In this document: positions 1 through 7,956 of the stretch, piece by piece
How positions within the stretch are numbered: the first letter of the stretch is position 1
How the letters are laid out: every line of letters starts with the position of its first letter
Source: Halobellus rufus
Lineage (GTDB): Archaea; Halobacteriota; Halobacteria; Halobacteriales; Haloferacaceae
Direction of reading: 5' to 3'
Assembly: GCF_000739575.1 (NCBI RefSeq)
Contig: NZ_BBJO01000031.1
Coordinates: 50,206 to 114,205, forward strand
Length of the DNA stretch: 64,000 nucleotides
Program-made: the position numbers and the translations under genes
The notes under the pieces: generated by a model
What the model was told of the DNA's origin: nothing
What the model saw: only the letters and a program-made list of their open reading frames with translations
Database searches by the model: none

Positions 1-589
1 CGCCGAGTCCGACTCGGGAATCAACGCGATCGCCGGACTCGAGGGCGCGCTCGCGGCGATCCGAACGTTCGACGACGATCGTGCGTCCCACCCGCAACTC
101 GGCTCCGCGTCGCTGACGCCGACGGTCGTCTCCGGCGGCGAATCGACGAATCAGGTGCCCGCCGAGTGCGAACTCGTCCTCGACCGACGGAGCGTCCCGC
201 CGGAGACGGCCGCGGGGTTCCGCGCGGAACTTGAGGCGGCGGTCCGCGAGGCCGTCCCCGAGGACGTCGGCGTCGCGTTCGACCTCACGGACCGACCGAC
301 GCCCTTCTTGGAGGCGTTCGCGACCGACGAGTCCCACGAACTCGTCCGGACGCTCGCGGGGGCCGCCGAGCGGGCGGGCGGGTCAGGCGTCGTGCGCCCG
401 TTCACCGCGGCGACGGAGGCGTCGTACTTCTCGCCCGCGCCGGTCGTCGTCTTCGGGCCGGGCGTCCTCGCCGACGACCAGGGGGCTGTGGCCCACGCCG
501 AGCGCGAGTACGTCGACGTCGACGACGTCCGGCGCGCCGCGTCGGCGCTCTCGGACGCGACGCAGCGGTTGGTCGGCCGAGATCGGTAA
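1..589 (+). CDS. M20 family metallopeptidase (desuccinylase/deacetylase type), C-terminal part
   Basis: The gene is open from base 2 of the window and ends with TAA at 589, so the N-terminal part with most of the metal ligands lies outside. The visible ~195 residues contain the dimerisation (lid) domain, with the family-typical stretch SGGESTNQVPAECELVLDRR, and the return to the catalytic domain, ending in FGPGVLADDQGAVAHAEREY. There the late histidine (AHAEREY) is the usual last metal/active-site His of ArgE/DapE-type enzymes. These enzymes hydrolyse N-acyl groups from amino acids such as N-succinyl-diaminopimelate or N-acetylornithine. The exact substrate cannot be assigned. No operon partner is visible; the next gene has its own TTTAAG promoter. 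Confidence 0.82.
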   Translation, partial: AESDSGINAIAGLEGALAAIRTFDDDRASHPQLGSASLTPTVVSGGESTNQVPAECELVLDRRSVPPETAAGFRAELEAAVREAVPEDVGVAFDLTDRPTPFLEAFATDESHELVRTLAGAAERAGGSGVVRPFTAATEASYFSPAPVVVFGPGVLADDQGAVAHAEREYVDVDDVRRAASALSDATQRLVGRDR

Positions 590-674
590 CGGCCGACCGA
601 AACGAGTGCGGCCTCAAACTAGCGTTTAAGTTTCCCTCGGCTACTTGAGCCGTCCGTCCGTCGGTTCGGCTGTG

Positions 675-1226
675 ATGAGAGGCCCTCCATCGAAGCCTTT
701 CGATCGACTGCTCGTATCACCACCGAACGTCCACAGAGTGACCGCGCTCGCGCTCGTTGCCGCCCTCGCCGTCGCTGCGGTGGCCGCCGTCGGAGCCCCG
801 GTCGCCGCCCAGTCCGGGGACGCGCCGGTCGAGTTGGAAACCGACGCCGTCGAGTCGGTCCAGAACGCGACAGTCAGCGGGACGTCGACGCTCGATGCCG
901 GGACGGAGATCCAGGTTCGACTCTCCTCGACCGGCGAGACGAGCCCGCAGTTCCTGAAGACGAGAACGACGACCGTCGGGAGCGACGGAGACTGGAACGC
1001 GACGGTCGATCTCTCGGCGATCGAGGAGCACGACAGCGTCGGGGTGTCCGTGGTCGTCGCTAGCGGGGACGACGACCGCGGCGCGGACTTCGAGATCCCG
1101 ATCGAAAACGACCGGACGACGCCGGCGGAGACGGGCGATTCACCAGTGTCTGCGCCCGGGTTCGGGAGCGTCGTCGCGATCGTCGCCCTCGTCGGGAGCG
1201 CGGCGCTCGTCCGGACGCGACGCTGA
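675..1226 (+). CDS. PGF-CTERM-like surface/secreted protein
   Basis: A protein of about 183 residues with an N-terminal hydrophobic signal segment (VTALALVAALAVAAVAAVG followed by APVAAQS), a beta-rich, acidic central region, and a C-terminal tail of the form SAPGFGSVVAIVALVGSAALVRTRR. The tail is a PGF-type motif, one transmembrane helix and a basic end, the organisation of archaeosortase-processed (PGF-CTERM) surface proteins. The middle resembles the BGTF-type surface domain of haloarchaeal glycoproteins (weak, from memory). A TTTAAG promoter element at about 625 favours ATG 675. A GTG at 738 directly before the signal peptide is a plausible alternative start. Role: probably cell-surface, otherwise unknown. 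Confidence 0.7.
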   Translation: MRGPPSKPFDRLLVSPPNVHRVTALALVAALAVAAVAAVGAPVAAQSGDAPVELETDAVESVQNATVSGTSTLDAGTEIQVRLSSTGETSPQFLKTRTTTVGSDGDWNATVDLSAIEEHDSVGVSVVVASGDDDRGADFEIPIENDRTTPAETGDSPVSAPGFGSVVAIVALVGSAALVRTRR

Positions 1227-1329
1227 TTCGTCGCTTCTTCCTCTGGAGTCGACCCCCGATCTGGCGACCGCCGCCCGCGTCGATCGCGGATCCGTAACCA
1301 CCATACCCCCCGGACGCGTGCGTTCGGCT

Positions 1330-2082
1330 ATGTACGAGGCGGTCCACGCCCACCCCGACGGACAGAGCACGGCCGCTCGCTTCGCGGCGACGGCCGACCG
1401 CTACGGGTACGACGGCGTGGTCGTCCGCGCCGACGACGCCCGCCCCGACTACGGGAGCCTCCGCGACTCGCTCGCCGTCGACGTCGTCGACGCCGCCGAG
1501 ATCGTCGCCGAGGACCCTCAGCACGCCAGCGGCGCGGTCGGGAACGCCCGGACGAAGCACACCGTCGTCATCGTCGCCGGGGGGACGAACGCGCTGAACC
1601 GTTTCGCGGTCGAACAGGCGCGCGTCGACGTCCTCGCCCGACCGTTCGAGGGGTCGAACGGCGGGACTGACGGCGGTAACGGCGGGCGAACCGCCCGCAA
1701 CGGGAGCGCCGACGGCGACGTCAACCACGTGCTCGCGAAGGCCGCCCGCGACAACGACGTCCGGATCGAGGTGAACCTCGGACCGGTACTGCGCTCGCGC
1801 GGTGGCACCCGCGTCCGTCACCTCACCAAACTCCGGAAGCTCAAGCGCATCCTCGATCACTACGACGCACCGTACGTCGTGAGCGCGAACCCGACGTCCC
1901 ACTTGGAACTCCGCGCGCCGCGGGAGGTGGCCGCGGTCGGCGAGGAGATCGGGCTCGGGCGCGAGTGGACCCGCGAGGGGCTCGACGAGTGGGGGCGGCT
2001 CGTCGCCCGCAACCGCGAGCGCCTGTCCGAGTCGTTCATTGCCCCGGGCGTCGAACGGGGCCGGTATGAAGAAGACGATTGA
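1330..2082 (+). CDS. rnp3: Ribonuclease P protein component 3 (Rpp30)
   Basis: A 250-residue protein beginning MYEAVHAHPDGQSTAARFA and containing the PHP-like TIM-barrel features of archaeal Rpp30 (YGYDGVVVRADDA near residue 30; a conserved VEVNLGP-type strand, here IEVNLGPVLRS; YVVSANPTSHLELRAPRE near the C-terminus). Rpp30 pairs with Pop5 in the archaeal RNase P holoenzyme, which trims tRNA 5' leaders. It overlaps the following methyltransferase start (ATG 2066), and rnp2 and psmA follow, so it heads a co-transcribed cluster. A loop of about 20 residues rich in Gly/Asn (SNGGTDGGNGGRTARNGS) looks like a lineage-specific insertion. ATG 1330 was preferred to the in-frame GTG 1318. Confidence 0.93.
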   Translation: MYEAVHAHPDGQSTAARFAATADRYGYDGVVVRADDARPDYGSLRDSLAVDVVDAAEIVAEDPQHASGAVGNARTKHTVVIVAGGTNALNRFAVEQARVDVLARPFEGSNGGTDGGNGGRTARNGSADGDVNHVLAKAARDNDVRIEVNLGPVLRSRGGTRVRHLTKLRKLKRILDHYDAPYVVSANPTSHLELRAPREVAAVGEEIGLGREWTREGLDEWGRLVARNRERLSESFIAPGVERGRYEEDD

Positions 2083-2744
2083 CGAGCACGCCGAGCGCTT
2101 CTCGGAACTGGCCTCCTCGTACGACGACGAGCAGGACTCCGCGGAGTACCTCGCCTGCGCCGATCTCGTCGTCGAACACGCCGCGCCCGGCCCCGACGAC
2201 GTCGTCCTCGACCTCGGGACGGGCACGGGGGGCGATCGCGCTGGCGCTCGCGCCGAAGGCGAAGCGGGTGATCGGGCGCGACATCAGCGAGGGAATGCTC
2301 GACGCGGCGCGCGAGAAGGCCGCCGCGGCGGGACTCGACAACGTCGAGTTCGGCGAGGGGCGGTTCCGCGAGCCGAACTACGACGGCGACGTCGATCTGG
2401 TGACCTCCAACTTCGCGATGCACCACCTCTCCGACGCCGAGAAACGCGAGGCGATCGCCGTCGTCGCCGATCTGAACCCGCGCCGCTTCGTCCTCGGCGA
2501 CGTGATGTTCTTCGGGACGCCCGACCCCGACGAGCCCTTTTACGACCCCGCGGTCGACGACCCCGCGACCGTCGGGACGCTCGTCGACGCGCTGACCGAC
2601 GAGGGGTTCGTCCTGACCGCGGTCGAGCGCGTCCACGATCAGGTGGGCGTCCTCGTCGCCGAGCGCTTCGGGAACGCCAGCGAGCGCGTCGGCGTCACGC
2701 CGACGGACCGCGAACGGGGTCCCGACGAGACGCGGGAGGAGTGA
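2066..2744 (+). pseudogene. Class I SAM-dependent methyltransferase, disrupted by a 1-nt frameshift
   Basis: From ATG 2066 the frame reads MKKTIDEHAERFSELASSYD and reaches DVVLDLGTGTG, the SAM-binding motif I, then breaks. The continuation (AIALALAPKAKRVIGRDIS, then DLVTSNFAMHHLSDAEKREA and a methyltransferase C-terminus) is in the +1 frame and ends at 2744. The switch lies at a run of six G (2227-2232); five G would restore one frame of about 225 residues. The gene sits between rnp3 and rnp2 with tight spacing at both ends. Either the gene is a recent pseudogene or the base is an assembly or sequencing error; the intact motifs on both sides favour a very recent event or an error. The methylation substrate is unknown; RNA is plausible from context. 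Confidence 0.85.
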
Positions 2745-2750
2745 GCGCGC

Positions 2751-3230
2751 GTGAAACACCTCCCGAAACACCTCCAACCGCGCTGGCGATACCTCGCGGT
2801 CGGGATCGAGGCGTGGCCCGACGCCGACCTCGACCGCGGGTCCTTCCAGCGCGACCTGTGGTACGCGGCGCAGAACCTCTACGGCGACGCCGGGAGCGCC
2901 GAGACGGACCTGACGGTGCTGGCCTTCCACTTCGGCGACGGCGACGGGGAGACGATCGTTCGCGCCCACCGCGGAACCGAGGACCGCGCCCGCGCAGCGG
3001 TCGCCGCGCTCGACCGCGTCGACGGCCACCCCGTCGGCCTGCGGGTCCGCGGGATCTCGGGCACCGTCCGCGCCTGTGAGGAAAGGTATTTGAACGGCCG
3101 GACCGGAAATGGAGAACAGAGAGACGTCGTGTTCGAGACCGAATCCTCCCCCGCCGTCGTTCGCGGCGACCGCGTCGATGTCGACCTCGGGGACGGGTTC
3201 GCGGGCGCGACGCGGCTCGATTTCGAGTGA
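2751..3230 (+). CDS. rnp2: Ribonuclease P protein component 2 (Pop5)
   Basis: A 159-residue protein starting at GTG 2751, six bases after the methyltransferase stop. It has the Pop5 signature MKHLPKHLQPRWRYLAVGIE at the N-terminus and the alpha-beta sandwich hallmark VRGISGTVRACEERYL near residue 100. Pop5 dimerises with Rpp30 (rnp3, one gene upstream) and activates the catalytic RNA of RNase P. A C-terminal extension of about 40 residues (VVFETESSPAVVRGDRVDV onward) is longer than minimal Pop5. psmA starts five bases after the stop, consistent with one transcript coupling tRNA processing and proteasome genes as in other haloarchaea. Confidence 0.93.
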   Translation: MKHLPKHLQPRWRYLAVGIEAWPDADLDRGSFQRDLWYAAQNLYGDAGSAETDLTVLAFHFGDGDGETIVRAHRGTEDRARAAVAALDRVDGHPVGLRVRGISGTVRACEERYLNGRTGNGEQRDVVFETESSPAVVRGDRVDVDLGDGFAGATRLDFE

Positions 3231-3234
3231 TACT

Positions 3235-4002
3235 ATGCAGGGACAAGCCCAACAGCAGGCATACGACCGTGGAATCACGATCTTCTCGCCCGACGGTCGC
3301 CTCTATCAGGTGGAGTATGCCAGAGAGGCAGTCAAGCGAGGGACAGCAAGCGTCGGCGTCCGAACGCCCGAGGGAGTCGTTCTCGCGGCGGACAAGCGCT
3401 CTCGGTCGCCGCTTATGGAACCGACGAGCGTCGAGAAGATCCACAAGGCCGACGACCACGCGGGCATCGCCTCCGCGGGCCACGTCGCCGACGCGCGTCA
3501 GCTCATCGACTTCGCGCGGCGGCAGGCGCAGGTCAACCGACTCCGCTACGGCGAGGCGGTCGGCATCGAGACGCTGACGAAGAACGTCACCGACCACATC
3601 CAGCAGTACACCCAGGTCGGCGGCGCGCGCCCGTTCGGCGTCGCGCTGCTCATCGGCGGCGTCGAGAACGGCGAACCCCGACTGTACGAGACGGACCCCT
3701 CGGGCACGCCCTACGAGTGGAAGGCCGTCTCGATCGGCGCGGACCGAAGCGACCTCCAGGAGCACCTCGAAGAGAACTACGACGACGACCTGACGCTCGA
3801 CGAGGGAGTCGGTCTCGCGCTCCGGGCGATCGCTTCGGCCAACGACGACGAACTCGCCGCCGACGGCGTCGACGTCGCCACGATCTCCACGGAGAGCGAG
3901 GCGTTCGTCGAACTCACGAACGACGAGATCGCGACGTACATCGCCGACAACGACCTCGAACCGTCCGAGGAGGACGCCGAGGCGGACGGCGACGAGGAGT
4001 AG
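3235..4002 (+). CDS. psmA: 20S proteasome alpha subunit
   Basis: A 255-residue protein with the diagnostic alpha-type N-terminus QAYDRGITIFSPDGRLYQVEYAREAVKRG (H0 helix/YDR gate residues), then GVVLAADKR and the proteasome core ending in an acidic tail DAEADGDEE. Alpha subunits form the outer heptameric rings of the proteasome, gate substrate entry and dock the PAN/Cdc48 ATPases; they lack the catalytic Thr of beta subunits, and none is seen here. It is the last gene of the rnp3-(MT)-rnp2-psmA cluster; rnp2 stops five bases upstream. Confidence 0.97.
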   Translation: MQGQAQQQAYDRGITIFSPDGRLYQVEYAREAVKRGTASVGVRTPEGVVLAADKRSRSPLMEPTSVEKIHKADDHAGIASAGHVADARQLIDFARRQAQVNRLRYGEAVGIETLTKNVTDHIQQYTQVGGARPFGVALLIGGVENGEPRLYETDPSGTPYEWKAVSIGADRSDLQEHLEENYDDDLTLDEGVGLALRAIASANDDELAADGVDVATISTESEAFVELTNDEIATYIADNDLEPSEEDAEADGDEE

Positions 4003-4213
4003 TCCGCCGCTCGGCACCGCGCCGCCACCGCCTCGGTTGCTGTCTCGACGGCGTCCCGCGTTCTCAGCACTCCGTCTTCGCCCGTAGCGAGTCGCCCGTT
4101 CTCACCGTGAGGATCGGGCATCCGACGCTGTACCGGCGTCTCAGCGTTGAACGGCCGCGAGAATGTCCCAGATCCGGCGTTCGCGGGTCGGCGTCGACGC
4201 CGACGCTCGGCGT

Positions 4214-4567
4214 TCAGTACTCCTCGTAGGCGAGGTTCATCAGCCACTGCGAGAAGGCGTCGCTGTTGTGGTTGACCTCCTCCTCGCCGATGAACGGCGA
4301 GAGCATGTCGCCCGCCATCAGCAGCGAGAAGTCGAGGTCGCGCGCGGCGGGCTCGAGGTGGTAGGTGTTGTGGCCGTCGTACACCGTATCCTCGCGCTCG
4401 ATGAGGCCGAGTTCGGCCAGTTTCTCGGCGATTCGACTCCCCTTCCGCGAGGAGATGTCGAGTTCCTTCCAGAAGTCGCTCTGGTGGATCCCTCCGGTCT
4501 CTCGGATGAGTTCCAGCGCTTCGCGCTCGTCTTCCGAGAGGTCCGCTTCGGCGGCGGCTACGCTCAT
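4214..4567 (-). CDS. Winged helix-turn-helix (MarR-like) transcriptional regulator
   Basis: A 117-residue acidic protein, MSVAAAEADLSEDEREALEL at its start, with a single winged helix: LIRETGGIHQSDFWKELDIS (helices 1-2), SRKGSRIAEKLAELGLIERED (recognition helix), then the wing. The C-terminal part (LMAGDMLSPFIGEEEVNHNS) has no recognisable effector domain. A minus-strand TATA-like element (ATTTAAAC) near 4590, inside the 3' end of the NRDE gene, places transcription start close to the ATG at 4567, so it probably has its own promoter. Targets unknown. Confidence 0.8.
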   Translation of the reverse strand: MSVAAAEADLSEDEREALELIRETGGIHQSDFWKELDISSRKGSRIAEKLAELGLIEREDTVYDGHNTYHLEPAARDLDFSLLMAGDMLSPFIGEEEVNHNSDAFSQWLMNLAYEEY

Positions 4568-4592
4568 ATTCGCTTCGACGCCCGCGAGTCGT

Positions 4593-5390
4593 TTAAATGT
4601 GACTTTCGACCGGTCGGAACGGCGTCTCACAGGGCGGGCCGTCGGCGAACGCGAAGTCTCCCGTCCCGTCGGCGTACAGCGTCACCAACGACGACGACCG
4701 CGTCCCGAAGCGCCGTTCGGGGTCGTGTACGCAGACGCCGTAGTCGTGATCCGCGAGGACGTCGGCGGCGCGGTCGCGCCACGCCGCGGGTCCGTCTCCC
4801 TCCCGCGGTTCCAACGCGTCGCGAACGCGCTCGGCGTTTCTCGCCTGCTCGGCTCCGCGTTCGGGGTGCCCTTCGGGACCGAAGTTCTCCCCGTCCACGC
4901 CGACGTTGACGACGACGTGGACGCCCGGGTCCAGTTCGCGGATCCGAAGTTCGCCGTCCCACTCGAAGAGGAAGGCGCGGGGGGTCGCATCGATCTCGCT
5001 GGCCCCAGCAGTCTCCGCCTGCGCCGCCCCTCGCTCGGCGATGACGAGGTTGAATCCGTCGTACGTGTCGGCCTCGACCGCGGACTCGACGACGCGTCGG
5101 GCCTCGTCGGCGCTCTCGGTTTCGAGCACGTCGCGGACGAGCAACCCCCTAGAACGTTCGCCGCCGTCGGGCACGTCGACCCAGCGGTTCGTGATCCCGC
5201 AGAACACGCCGGCCTCGTTGTAGCCGATCCACGTCCCGCCCGCTTCGGCGTCCCGCGGCGCGACGAACGCCGGGTCGCCGTCGCGGACGGCCGGCGGCTC
5301 CGACTCCCGATCCAGCAGTTCGTCGCGGTTCGCGGCGACGACGACCGGCGCGTCGGCGAAGACGCGCCACGCTAGCGTCAGTGTGCACAC
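4593..5390 (-). CDS. NRDE (TANGO2-like) family protein
   Basis: A 265-residue protein beginning MCTLTLAWRVFADAPVVVAANRDELLDR. The Cys2 and the N-R-D-E motif (about residues 20-23) define the NRDE/TANGO2 family of Ntn-hydrolase-like proteins. Further family motifs are GGTWIGYNEAGVFCGITNR and TRSSSLVTL near the C-terminus. Human TANGO2 is linked to haem and lipid trafficking; the prokaryotic role is not established. The gene starts at ATG 5390 behind a minus-strand TATA element (TATATTT near 5426) and is divergent from the universal stress protein gene. Confidence 0.88.
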   Translation of the reverse strand: MCTLTLAWRVFADAPVVVAANRDELLDRESEPPAVRDGDPAFVAPRDAEAGGTWIGYNEAGVFCGITNRWVDVPDGGERSRGLLVRDVLETESADEARRVVESAVEADTYDGFNLVIAERGAAQAETAGASEIDATPRAFLFEWDGELRIRELDPGVHVVVNVGVDGENFGPEGHPERGAEQARNAERVRDALEPREGDGPAAWRDRAADVLADHDYGVCVHDPERRFGTRSSSLVTLYADGTGDFAFADGPPCETPFRPVESHI

Positions 5391-5503
5391 GAGCGAGCCT
5401 TGGTGCGACGGCGAAATATACCCTCGGCCCGCGGCAGGGCCGTCGCTGTCCGCTGGGAACCGGGAAACCGTTCAAGAGGGTGCCGGACGAAGGTGGCTCT
5501 GTG

Positions 5504-5941
5504 ATGTACGACGACGTACTCGTTCCCACCGACGGCAGCGACGGCACGATGCAGGCGCTCGAACACGCGCTCGACATCGCCTCGACGCGGGACGCGACGA
5601 TCCACGCGCTGTCCGTGATGGACCGGCGGCTCTACCTCGCCGCCGGCGACGATCAGAAGGCGGAACTGAAGGAGACGATGGAGGCGGACGCCCAGTCGGC
5701 GGTCGAGCGCGTCGCCGAGGCCGCAGACGAGGCGGGCGTCGACTTCACGACGACCGTTCGCGATGGGATCCCGTACCGCGAGATCCTCGAATACGCCGAG
5801 GACAACGGGATCGACCTGATCGTGATGGGGACGCACGGTCGATCCGGGAAGGACAAGCTCGCGAACCTCGGCAGCGTCACCGAACGCGTCGTCGAGAACA
5901 CCGACAAGCCGATTCTGGTCGTTCGGATGCAAGACGAGTAA
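5504..5941 (+). CDS. Universal stress protein UspA family
   Basis: A 145-residue single-domain Usp: N-terminal MYDDVLVPTDGSDGTMQAL (beta1 and nucleotide-contacting Asp), and the ATP-binding signature VMGTHGRSGKDKLANLGSVTERV near residue 112 (G-x2-G-x9-G-S). The ATP-binding type of Usp is implied. Divergent from the NRDE gene; no partner on the same strand. The ATG at 5504 fits the conserved start of the fold; longer upstream reading lacks Usp similarity. Confidence 0.92.
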   Translation: MYDDVLVPTDGSDGTMQALEHALDIASTRDATIHALSVMDRRLYLAAGDDQKAELKETMEADAQSAVERVAEAADEAGVDFTTTVRDGIPYREILEYAEDNGIDLIVMGTHGRSGKDKLANLGSVTERVVENTDKPILVVRMQDE

Positions 5942-5976
5942 CGGCGTCGTCGACGTCGCCGACGCGCCGGCGAGCG

Positions 5977-6203
5977 TTTATATCCGAAGGCGGGGCCACA
6001 CCCCGCGTGCGTTGAACGACGCCCCGCGTCGGTCTGCGGTTGCTCGGCACGTCGGCGCGGGGAGCGGCGACTACGCTGAGACGGCGGCGTCGCCGACGCG
6101 GGTGCCGACTGTTCGCCCCTCCCTCCGAGCGATAGCTGCGGCAGCGCTTTGCGGCGCCGCAAGCTTTAGACTCTTCTTCGCTTCGCTCAGTCGTGTCTAA
6201 AGC
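5977..6203 (+). ncRNA. Possible small independent transcript (candidate sRNA or 62-aa ORF)
   Basis: Between usp and the end of purNH lies a clear TATA box (TTTATAT, 5977-5983), then a hairpin with arms GCGGGG (5990-5995) and CCCCGC (6001-6006) near the predicted start of transcription. Further on is a 14-bp palindrome TTGCGGCGCCGCAA (6149-6162), followed by a 9-bp inverted repeat GCTTTAGAC (6163-6171) / GTCTAAAGC (6195-6203) around a pyrimidine-rich loop. This looks like a promoter-body-terminator unit. A 62-codon frame with TTG start (6012-6200) runs through it and overlaps the purNH 3' end antisense, but its composition is not protein-like. Speculative. Confidence 0.3.
6163..6203. terminator. 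Inverted repeat at the 3' end of purNH
   Basis: Perfect 9-bp arms GCTTTAGAC (6163-6171) and GTCTAAAGC (6195-6203) flank a pyrimidine-rich stretch and span the purNH stop codon (6187-6189). It could end transcripts from either strand or protect the purNH mRNA 3' end. Confidence 0.45.
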
Positions 6204-7788
6204 ACCGCCGCCCGGTGAACACCATCGGTATCCCGCGCTCGTCGCAGGCGGCGATCACGTCCTCGTCGTTGACGGATCCGCCGGGCTGAATCACGGCCTC
6301 GATACCGGCGTCTGCGGCCTCCTCGACGCCGTCTGGGAACGGGAAGAAGGCGTCCGAAGCCATCACGGCCCCCTCGGCGCTCTTGCCCTCGGCGTCGGAT
6401 TCGGCCTTCATCGCCGCGAGCTTCACGGCGTCGACGCGGGAGACCTGCCCCATCCCGACGCCGACGGTCTCGGTGCCGTCGGCGAAGACGATGCCGTTCG
6501 ACTTGACGTGCTTGAGCACCTTCCACGCGAACAGCATCGTCTCCAACTGTTCCTCGGTCGGCTCGGTCTCGGTCGCGACCTCGACGTCCTCCCGGGTCGG
6601 TGCCCAGCGGTCGCGCTCTTGGACGAGTCGACCGCCGACCAGCGGCTTCTCCGTCAACCGGTCCGTCCGTTCGTCCAGTTCGCCGACCGCGAGGACTCGC
6701 AGGTCGTCCTTCGAACAGAGCACGTCGAGCGCCGCGTCCGTGTAGCTCGGCGCGACGACGACCTCCTTGAACGAGTCGACGATCTCCTCGGCGGTGGCGG
6801 CGTCGCACTCGCGGTTGAGAGCGACGATGCCACCGAAGGCGCTCATCGGATCGGTCGCGAGCGCGTCGACGTAGGCGTCCGCCAGCGTGTCGGCCGTCGC
6901 GCAGCCGGCGGGGTTCGTGTGCTTGATGACCGCGGCGGCCGGGTCGTCGAACTCCTTTATCAGATTCAGCGCGGCGTCGGCGTCGTTGTAGTTGTTGTAC
7001 GACAGCCCCTTCGCGCCCTCGTTGAGCTGCGGCGCGTCGACGACGCTCGCCTCGTCGGTCGCGGCGTCGGCGTACACCGCGGCCGGCTGGTGGGGGTTCT
7101 CCCCGTAGCGGAGCGACGCGCGGCGGTCGTCGGAGACGACGCGGCGCTCGGGGAAGTCGCCCCCGTCGTCGCCGTCGACCTCGACGGTCAGCGCCGTTCC
7201 GTCGTCGGTCTCGCGCTCCTCGACGGTGAGTCGGTCCTCGGAGAACCACCTCACTGCCCGGGGATAGGCGGTGAACTCCGCGTCGTGGAGGACGCGTGAC
7301 TTCAGCGAGTCGACGTCGTCGTCTGCGTACACCGGGACCGACTCCTGGGTGACGATAGGTCCGGCGTCGACCTCCTCGGTCACGACGTGAACGGTGCAAC
7401 CGGTGACGCTGACGCCCGCCTCGATCACCTGCTCGTGGGCGTCGTCGCCGGGAAACGAGGGGAGCAGCGACGGGTGGACGTTCAGCGTCGTCGGCGTCGC
7501 GTCCAGAAACGTCTCCGTGAGGATCCGCATGTACCCGTCCAGACAGACGAGGTCGAAGTCGTAACTCGACAGGGCGTCGAGAACCCGCTCCTCGTGGGAC
7601 TCGCGGGACTCGTCAGCCCCGCGCTCGACGACCTCCGTCGGGATCCCGCGCTCGGCGGCGGCGTCGAGGACCGGCGCGCCCTCGTGGTTCGAGAGCACGA
7701 CCGCCAGTTCGGCACCGCCCGGTCGGCTGTCGTCGATGTGTCGGAGATTCCGTCCGCGATTGCTCGCCAGACCGGCAATCTTGGTCAT
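6187..7788 (-). CDS. purH: Fused GAR formyltransferase (PurN) / AICAR formyltransferase (PurH C-terminal domain)
   Basis: A 533-residue two-domain purine-biosynthesis enzyme. Residues ~1-190 are PurN-like: KIAGLASNRGRNLRHID, then the catalytic NVHPSLLPSFPG (Asn/His) and VDAGPIVTQ (Asp). Residues ~200-533 are the AICAR transformylase part of PurH: RYGENPHQPAAVY, catalytic IKHTNPAG (Lys-His) and the C-terminal PGGSVNDEDVI. The MGS-like IMP cyclohydrolase domain of bacterial PurH is absent; archaea use PurO for that step. This fusion is characteristic of haloarchaea. ATG 7788 was chosen over an upstream TTG/ATG because it starts the PurN fold directly. Divergent from purB, sharing a promoter region. 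Confidence 0.93.
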   Translation of the reverse strand: MTKIAGLASNRGRNLRHIDDSRPGGAELAVVLSNHEGAPVLDAAAERGIPTEVVERGADESRESHEERVLDALSSYDFDLVCLDGYMRILTETFLDATPTTLNVHPSLLPSFPGDDAHEQVIEAGVSVTGCTVHVVTEEVDAGPIVTQESVPVYADDDVDSLKSRVLHDAEFTAYPRAVRWFSEDRLTVEERETDDGTALTVEVDGDDGGDFPERRVVSDDRRASLRYGENPHQPAAVYADAATDEASVVDAPQLNEGAKGLSYNNYNDADAALNLIKEFDDPAAAVIKHTNPAGCATADTLADAYVDALATDPMSAFGGIVALNRECDAATAEEIVDSFKEVVVAPSYTDAALDVLCSKDDLRVLAVGELDERTDRLTEKPLVGGRLVQERDRWAPTREDVEVATETEPTEEQLETMLFAWKVLKHVKSNGIVFADGTETVGVGMGQVSRVDAVKLAAMKAESDAEGKSAEGAVMASDAFFPFPDGVEEAADAGIEAVIQPGGSVNDEDVIAACDERGIPMVFTGRRCFRHD

Positions 7789-7838
7789 ACGCGGTATCCC
7801 TCGCGCAGACAGTAAGTCAGTTGCGGTCTCTCCGACCC

Positions 7839-7845
7839 TTATATA
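7839..7845 (-). promoter_or_regulatory. TATA box, probable purNH promoter
   Basis: TTATATA on the plus strand reads TATATAA on the minus strand, about 50 bases before the purNH ATG at 7788, predicting a short leader. Confidence 0.55.
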
Positions 7846-7927
7846 CACAATCGCGGATAGATTCTTCGACGAACGGCACGAAACCGTCGTGTTCTATGCA
7901 CGGAAGTGAGTCTCGCCATCGACACGC

Positions 7928-7935
7928 TTTTTTAG
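7928..7935 (+). promoter_or_regulatory. TATA box of purB
   Basis: TTTTTTAG lies 22-29 bases upstream of the purB ATG (7957), the spacing expected for a leaderless haloarchaeal transcript. Confidence 0.6.
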
Positions 7936-7956
7936 CGCCTCGGGGAGTGTCCGCGT

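Noticed and set aside
1060..2226. Long antisense open frames opposite rnp3 and many other genes (for example also 48083-50551 opposite coxL).
   Set aside because: Arg/Ala/Gly-rich shadow frames caused by GC-rich third positions; no domain motifs, and real genes lie opposite.
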